From assembly GCA_937997955.1 (NCBI GenBank), contig CALLDR010000133.1:1-64000 (forward strand): a DNA stretch of 64,000 bases, given 5' to 3'. Shown here piece after piece: positions 61,181 through 64,000 of the stretch. The first letter of the stretch is position 1, and every line of letters starts with the position of its first letter. Origin of the DNA: an uncultured Emergencia sp. (GTDB taxonomy: Bacteria > Bacillota > Clostridia > Peptostreptococcales > Anaerovoracaceae). Both the position numbers and the translations under genes were made by a program. The notes beneath the pieces are model-generated. The model saw only the letters and a list, made by a program, of their open reading frames with translations. It ran no database searches and had not been told where the DNA came from.

Positions 61181-62365
61181 TTACTGCGGGAGCTTCTGAT
61201 CCGGCACGAACCGCTTCCACAGAAAATTCGCCGCGATGACCGCCGTTATCCCTCCAGAAAACTTTGCCGCCATCATGGGAATGATCATGCCCTGGTCCGC
61301 GTTGGCGCAAAAGCCCAGATGATCTCCCAGTACAAAGGCCGCGGAGACCGTAAAGGCGCAGTTTAAGATCTTCCCCTTCTGGTTCATATCCTTCATCAGC
61401 TGGAACATCAGAATATTGTTGGCCAGGTTGGCGATCAGGCCCGCCACGCTTATCTCATCAAGATCAAATTTAGCGCCGATTTTTTTCAGCGGAGCGCTGA
61501 GCTTTTGAGTGATAAAGTGGACCAGAGGGAATGCCCCGATGAGCACGATGGCGATCCCGCCGATGGTCATAATTCCGTCTTCCAGAGGAACGACCCCCTC
61601 CGCGTCCGGCTCTGCCATTACGTGGAACAGCGGAAATCTGATTCCCGTCAAATACTGAAAGACCGCCAGCATGGTCCCGCAGGTCACCACCGCGGTTACG
61701 CCTTTTCCAAACAGCAGAAAGCCCTTCAGCATTTTTTGCTGAAAAAATACAAGTCCCAAAATGATCAAAACGGAAATAACCAGCACAGGAATGGTGTTGA
61801 ATACGATCTGACTCATGGTAATGCCGTAGCCGCAGGCCATCATCGCGAAGCCGCCGCAGATACACGCGATGGGAATTGTGGCGAAGCCGATCAGCATGCC
61901 GGAGGCCAGATAGTGCCTGTCCTCCTCCTCGATGATACCCAGCCCTACAGGAATGTTAAAGACCAGGTTGATTCCCAAAACTGCCGCAACGATCAGTCCT
62001 ACAAAGCTGCCCGCGATTTCATCTGCGGCCAGCTCCATGGCCAGCGGGTAGCCTCCCAGGTCGCAGCCCAGAAGAATCCCCGCGAAGAGAGAAGGATCCG
62101 CCCCTATGGCCTGAAACACCGCTCCCAGGATATCCCCCAGCAGGATTTTGATCACCGGCACGAGGGCGATCATTCCGACCATGGCTATGGCAAGGGAGCC
62201 TAACGCGTGGAATCCCTCGTCGTATTTTTCTCCATAGCCTTTTTTGTTCCCCCTAATTTTATCGATTCCGCCTACCACCATAAAGATCACCATCAGCAGC
62301 ATGATGACTTTGTCGGCGGAAAAAGCATTTCCCCATTCTTTCACTGAGTTTACTAAAATTTCCAT
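61181..62365 (-). CDS. eutH: Ethanolamine permease EutH
   Basis: A 394-residue membrane protein with about ten hydrophobic segments. The family signatures ILLGCDLGGYPLAMELA (about 99-115) and VLGDHLGFCANADQGMI (about 350-366) are clear. EutH imports ethanolamine. The ATG at 62365 follows GTGGAGG; an upstream TTG has no site. No other eut genes are in the window, so it may supply nitrogen or lipid precursors rather than feed a microcompartment here. Confidence 0.9.
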   Translation of the reverse strand: MEILVNSVKEWGNAFSADKVIMLLMVIFMVVGGIDKIRGNKKGYGEKYDEGFHALGSLAIAMVGMIALVPVIKILLGDILGAVFQAIGADPSLFAGILLGCDLGGYPLAMELAADEIAGSFVGLIVAAVLGINLVFNIPVGLGIIEEEDRHYLASGMLIGFATIPIACICGGFAMMACGYGITMSQIVFNTIPVLVISVLIILGLVFFQQKMLKGFLLFGKGVTAVVTCGTMLAVFQYLTGIRFPLFHVMAEPDAEGVVPLEDGIMTIGGIAIVLIGAFPLVHFITQKLSAPLKKIGAKFDLDEISVAGLIANLANNILMFQLMKDMNQKGKILNCAFTVSAAFVLGDHLGFCANADQGMIIPMMAAKFSGGITAVIAANFLWKRFVPDQKLPQ

Positions 62366-62479
62366 GATTTTGTCCTCCACAATCAAAATTCATACATTCT
62401 CAACGGGTGGGGACAGCGCGGCGCCGTCTCGCCCCATCGGATACTTCTGAATGATTCATACCGATGATCGGGGGCACAG

Positions 62480-62512
62480 AAAAAAGCCCCTTACTCTGGT
62501 ATGGTTAAGGCG
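62480..62512 (-). terminator. Hairpin with T-run in the eutH leader
   Basis: GCGCCTTA and TAAGGGGC arms (62505-62512, 62486-62493) pair with one mismatch and are followed by TTTTTT. It lies between the predicted eutH promoter and eutH, so it must be bypassed for expression; this suggests attenuation, as is known for ethanolamine genes controlled by ANTAR-domain proteins elsewhere. Confidence 0.6.
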
Positions 62513-62556
62513 CCAAAACAAAAACACGAAAGAAAGGGATCCTCTTTTTTACGCAT
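62491..62556 (-). CDS. Possible 21-residue leader peptide before eutH
   Basis: ATG at 62554-62556 opens a 21-residue frame, MRKKEDPFLSCFCFGALTIPE, ending within the terminator hairpin. No good ribosome site is seen. It may be a chance frame, or a leader peptide whose translation affects the hairpin. Confidence 0.25.
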   Translation of the reverse strand: MRKKEDPFLSCFCFGALTIPE

Positions 62557-62577
62557 AACAGGGATCTCTTTACGTAT

Positions 62578-62606
62578 AGTTTAAACACTTTATCCTTAAA
62601 AAGCAA
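62578..62606 (-). promoter_or_regulatory. Probable eutH promoter
   Basis: TTGCTT and TAAACT spaced by 17 bases on the minus strand in an A+T-rich region. The untranslated leader would be about 205 bases, long enough to hold regulatory structure. Confidence 0.5.
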
Positions 62607-62768
62607 TAAAAAATTGAAAATAAAATTAATGTAAAATAATTGTGGGGTCCCTCTAAAAAAATAGAAGCCGGCAGCCTGCGATAGAATACAGCTGAAATTA
62701 AAAACAACATAGGGAGCGGCTCCAACCCATGGAGTTGGGCTGTTTGCAGAATTTAAGAGGGTTTAGCC

Positions 62769-62801
62769 CAATTTCATTCCCATCGCCAATTTCATTCCCA
62801 T
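62769..62801. repeat. Direct repeat CAATTTCATTCCCAT x2
   Basis: Two exact 15-base copies at 62769-62783 and 62787-62801, 18 bases apart, between the eutH promoter and the insertion element. No gene is supported in 62,607-62,880. Confidence 0.75.
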
Positions 62802-62884
62802 TTCACCCTATATTTAAGTCCGCTTTGGCGCGCGGCGCGAATTTCGGAAGGAGAATCGCTTCCATCCGTAAAACGGGTGGTTCG

Positions 62885-63605
62885 CACTGGGGCTATAAGC
62901 CCCGTTTACCTGCCGGCGCCTCAAGACGCGGGCTTTCACTTTCGTTCAAGCCTTAGTGCATTTGCTTCTTTGCTACCCCTGAAGGGGGTTCTTTCAACTT
63001 ATTTAAATGGATCTTCATATTCCTTCACGCTCAATCTATCCATCGCTATATCCTTCGTTTCTTGCTCTCGGATATATTTCCGGATTGTCTCTTCGTTGAG
63101 CCCTACGGTACTTACATAGTACCCTTCTGCCCAAATGTAACGGTTCCCAAATTTATACTTCAGATTTGCATGTCGGTCAAACATCATCAGTGCACTTTAT
63201 CCTTTGAGGTAGCCCATGAAGTCTGACACTGCAAGCCGTGGTGGGATTGCAACCAACATGTGAACATGATCAGGCATCAAATGACCTTCAAGAATCTCTA
63301 CACCTTTATATTTATAAAGTGTGAGAAAAATTTCCTTCAAATCCTCACGGTATTGACCTTAAATCACTTTTCGTCTATACTTAGGCGTAAAGACAATATG
63401 GCACTTGCACATCCATTTCGTATGTGCAAGGCTGTATGCTTTATTTGCCATAAAGAATCTCCTTTCATTTTACAATACGGCTTGAACAAATATATTGTAT
63501 CATCGGGGAGATCTTTTTGGTATAACCATCGATGCGCACCCGCATAGCAGGTGGTTTATTTGTCTCGGGCATGCTGCCCTCGACAGGGCTTATAGCCCTA
63601 TAAAT
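62885..63605 (-). mobile_element. IS200/IS605-type element, decayed
   Basis: The transposase remnant is flanked by two imperfectly matched hairpins, GGGGCTATAAGCCCC (62889-62903) and AGGGCTTATAGCCCT (63585-63599). Such subterminal palindromes are typical of single-strand-transposing IS200 elements, which lack inverted terminal repeats. Only tnpA is present, no tnpB. Exact ends are not determined. Confidence 0.65.
62999..63451 (-). pseudogene. tnpA: IS200-family transposase tnpA with two in-frame stops
   Basis: A 151-codon frame with no length error encodes a Y1 transposase: MANKAYSLAHTKWMCKCHIV, GHLMPDHVHMLVAIPP with the HUH metal histidines (DHVHM), and WAEGYYVSTVGLNEETIRKY. Two TAA stops interrupt it: after RRKVI (where family members have Tyr) and after GYLKG (where they have Lys). 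Both are single-base changes, so the copy is inactive unless the stops are suppressed. Confidence 0.88.
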
Positions 63606-63606
63606 A

Positions 63607-63643
63607 GATAAAAAGACACGCCGCGATAACGTGTCTTTTTATC
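63607..63643. terminator. Inverted repeat with A/T runs beyond the IS element
   Basis: GATAAAAAGACACG and CGTGTCTTTTTATC (63607-63620, 63630-63643) pair perfectly around 9 bases. It probably terminates the minus-strand gene to its right, 50 bases after that gene's stop, and may work in both directions. Confidence 0.75.
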
Positions 63644-63693
63644 AAATTTATGGGGAAAATACAAGCATTATAAATTAAGTTGTCTAATCTATT

Positions 63694-64000
63694 TTATTTT
63701 CCATGATACGCGCAACCGTTTGATAAAAAATAAACCTCATAACAAAGAGGAATTTCTCGGCCTCGCTCGCTTGGTTTTTGATGTTCCCCATACTCTGTAG
63801 CAACATCACTTATATATATACAATATGCGCCTGTATCGTGATCATGGATTACTGTCATTAAATCACTGTATAAAAAGAAAGCCTCAATATAAGCAAGTGA
63901 TTGATAATAGTTGAAGTGATATGCCCCACTCCATCCGCAGTTTTCCCGTGTAGCAGGCTCGATAATATCATAACCCTGTTCAGAGTCGACACATAAATCA
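63694..64000 (-). CDS. Unknown protein, C-terminal part
   Basis: An open frame enters from the right edge and ends at TAA (63694-63696), giving 101 residues such as DLCVDSEQGYDIIEPATREN, GWSGAYHFNYYQSLAYIEAF and CYEVYFLSNGCAYHGK. It is rich in Tyr, Asp and Glu and has no membrane segment. A+T content is higher than in neighbouring genes, suggesting acquired DNA. I do not recognise the family; small immunity-type proteins can look like this, but there is no support for that here. Confidence 0.6.
   Translation of the reverse strand, partial: DLCVDSEQGYDIIEPATRENCGWSGAYHFNYYQSLAYIEAFFLYSDLMTVIHDHDTGAYCIYISDVATEYGEHQKPSERGREIPLCYEVYFLSNGCAYHGK

Overview
The window reads as chromosome from a strictly anaerobic, amino-acid-fermenting Gram-positive bacterium of the Clostridia (Bacillota). 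I infer this from a Stickland-type selenoprotein reductase (GrdE/GrdB), a complete selenocysteine system, four sigma-54 activators, a ferredoxin-dependent 2-oxoacid oxidoreductase, corrinoid methyltransferases with a reductive activator, strong AGGAGG ribosome sites and mid-range G+C. A member of the Anaerovoracaceae/Eubacteriales family XIII group would fit, but the species cannot be named from what is visible.

Layout. 1-292: 5' part of an AAA-ATPase-like/PD-(D/E)XK gene. 547-13,875 (minus): nhaC-ald behind a sigma-54 promoter; then, further upstream, grdX-activator-[sigma-54 promoter]-grdE-grdB-tRNA(Sec)-selA-selB-lysR-activator. 13,913-17,979: selD (itself a selenoprotein), a racemase-like gene, a membrane protein and an iron-sulfur serine dehydratase. 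18,007-28,384 (minus): an 11-gene run from one strong promoter, with a nitrate/sulfonate-type ABC transporter, two MtaA-like proteins, a RACo-like corrinoid activator, a double-cubane-cluster reductase with its ATPase, a cysteine desulfurase, YedF and a DUF3343 protein. Divergent from it (28,721-30,535) are another MtaA-like methyltransferase and its corrinoid protein. 30,620-41,231: a sigma-54-driven APC permease, two tandem PAS/sigma-54 activators, then a sigma-54-driven operon with two copies of an amidinotransferase-fold hydrolase plus amidohydrolase pair, closed by a NodB-fold deacetylase. 41,275-45,240: pstSCAB plus a HAD gene. 45,379-48,935: a four-subunit 2-oxoacid:ferredoxin oxidoreductase and a P-loop ATPase. 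49,192-50,002: an ornithine cyclodeaminase/ureohydrolase deletion scar. 50,198-52,986: a TauE-like exporter and a second AAA/PD-(D/E)XK gene. 53,056-60,877 (minus): a ribose-type ABC transporter, FGGY kinase, class II aldolase, C_GCAxxG protein and YezD behind a cysteine-codon-rich leader peptide with an attenuator-like hairpin. 61,068-62,606: eutH with a structured leader. 62,885-63,605: a decayed IS200-type element. 63,694-64,000: an unknown partial gene.

How the parts fit. Selenium runs through the left 30 kb: SelD makes selenophosphate, SelA/tRNA(Sec)/SelB insert selenocysteine, GrdB and SelD use it, and the desulfurase-YedF-DUF3343 trio probably handles sulfur/selenium delivery. Sigma-54 control links the amino-acid modules: four perfect or near-perfect -24/-12 promoters and four activators are present, with paired dyads at matching distances upstream of two promoters. 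The most unusual items are the cysteine-leader attenuator, the 11-gene transporter/methyltransferase/double-cubane/selenium operon, and the duplicated guanidino-hydrolase operon.
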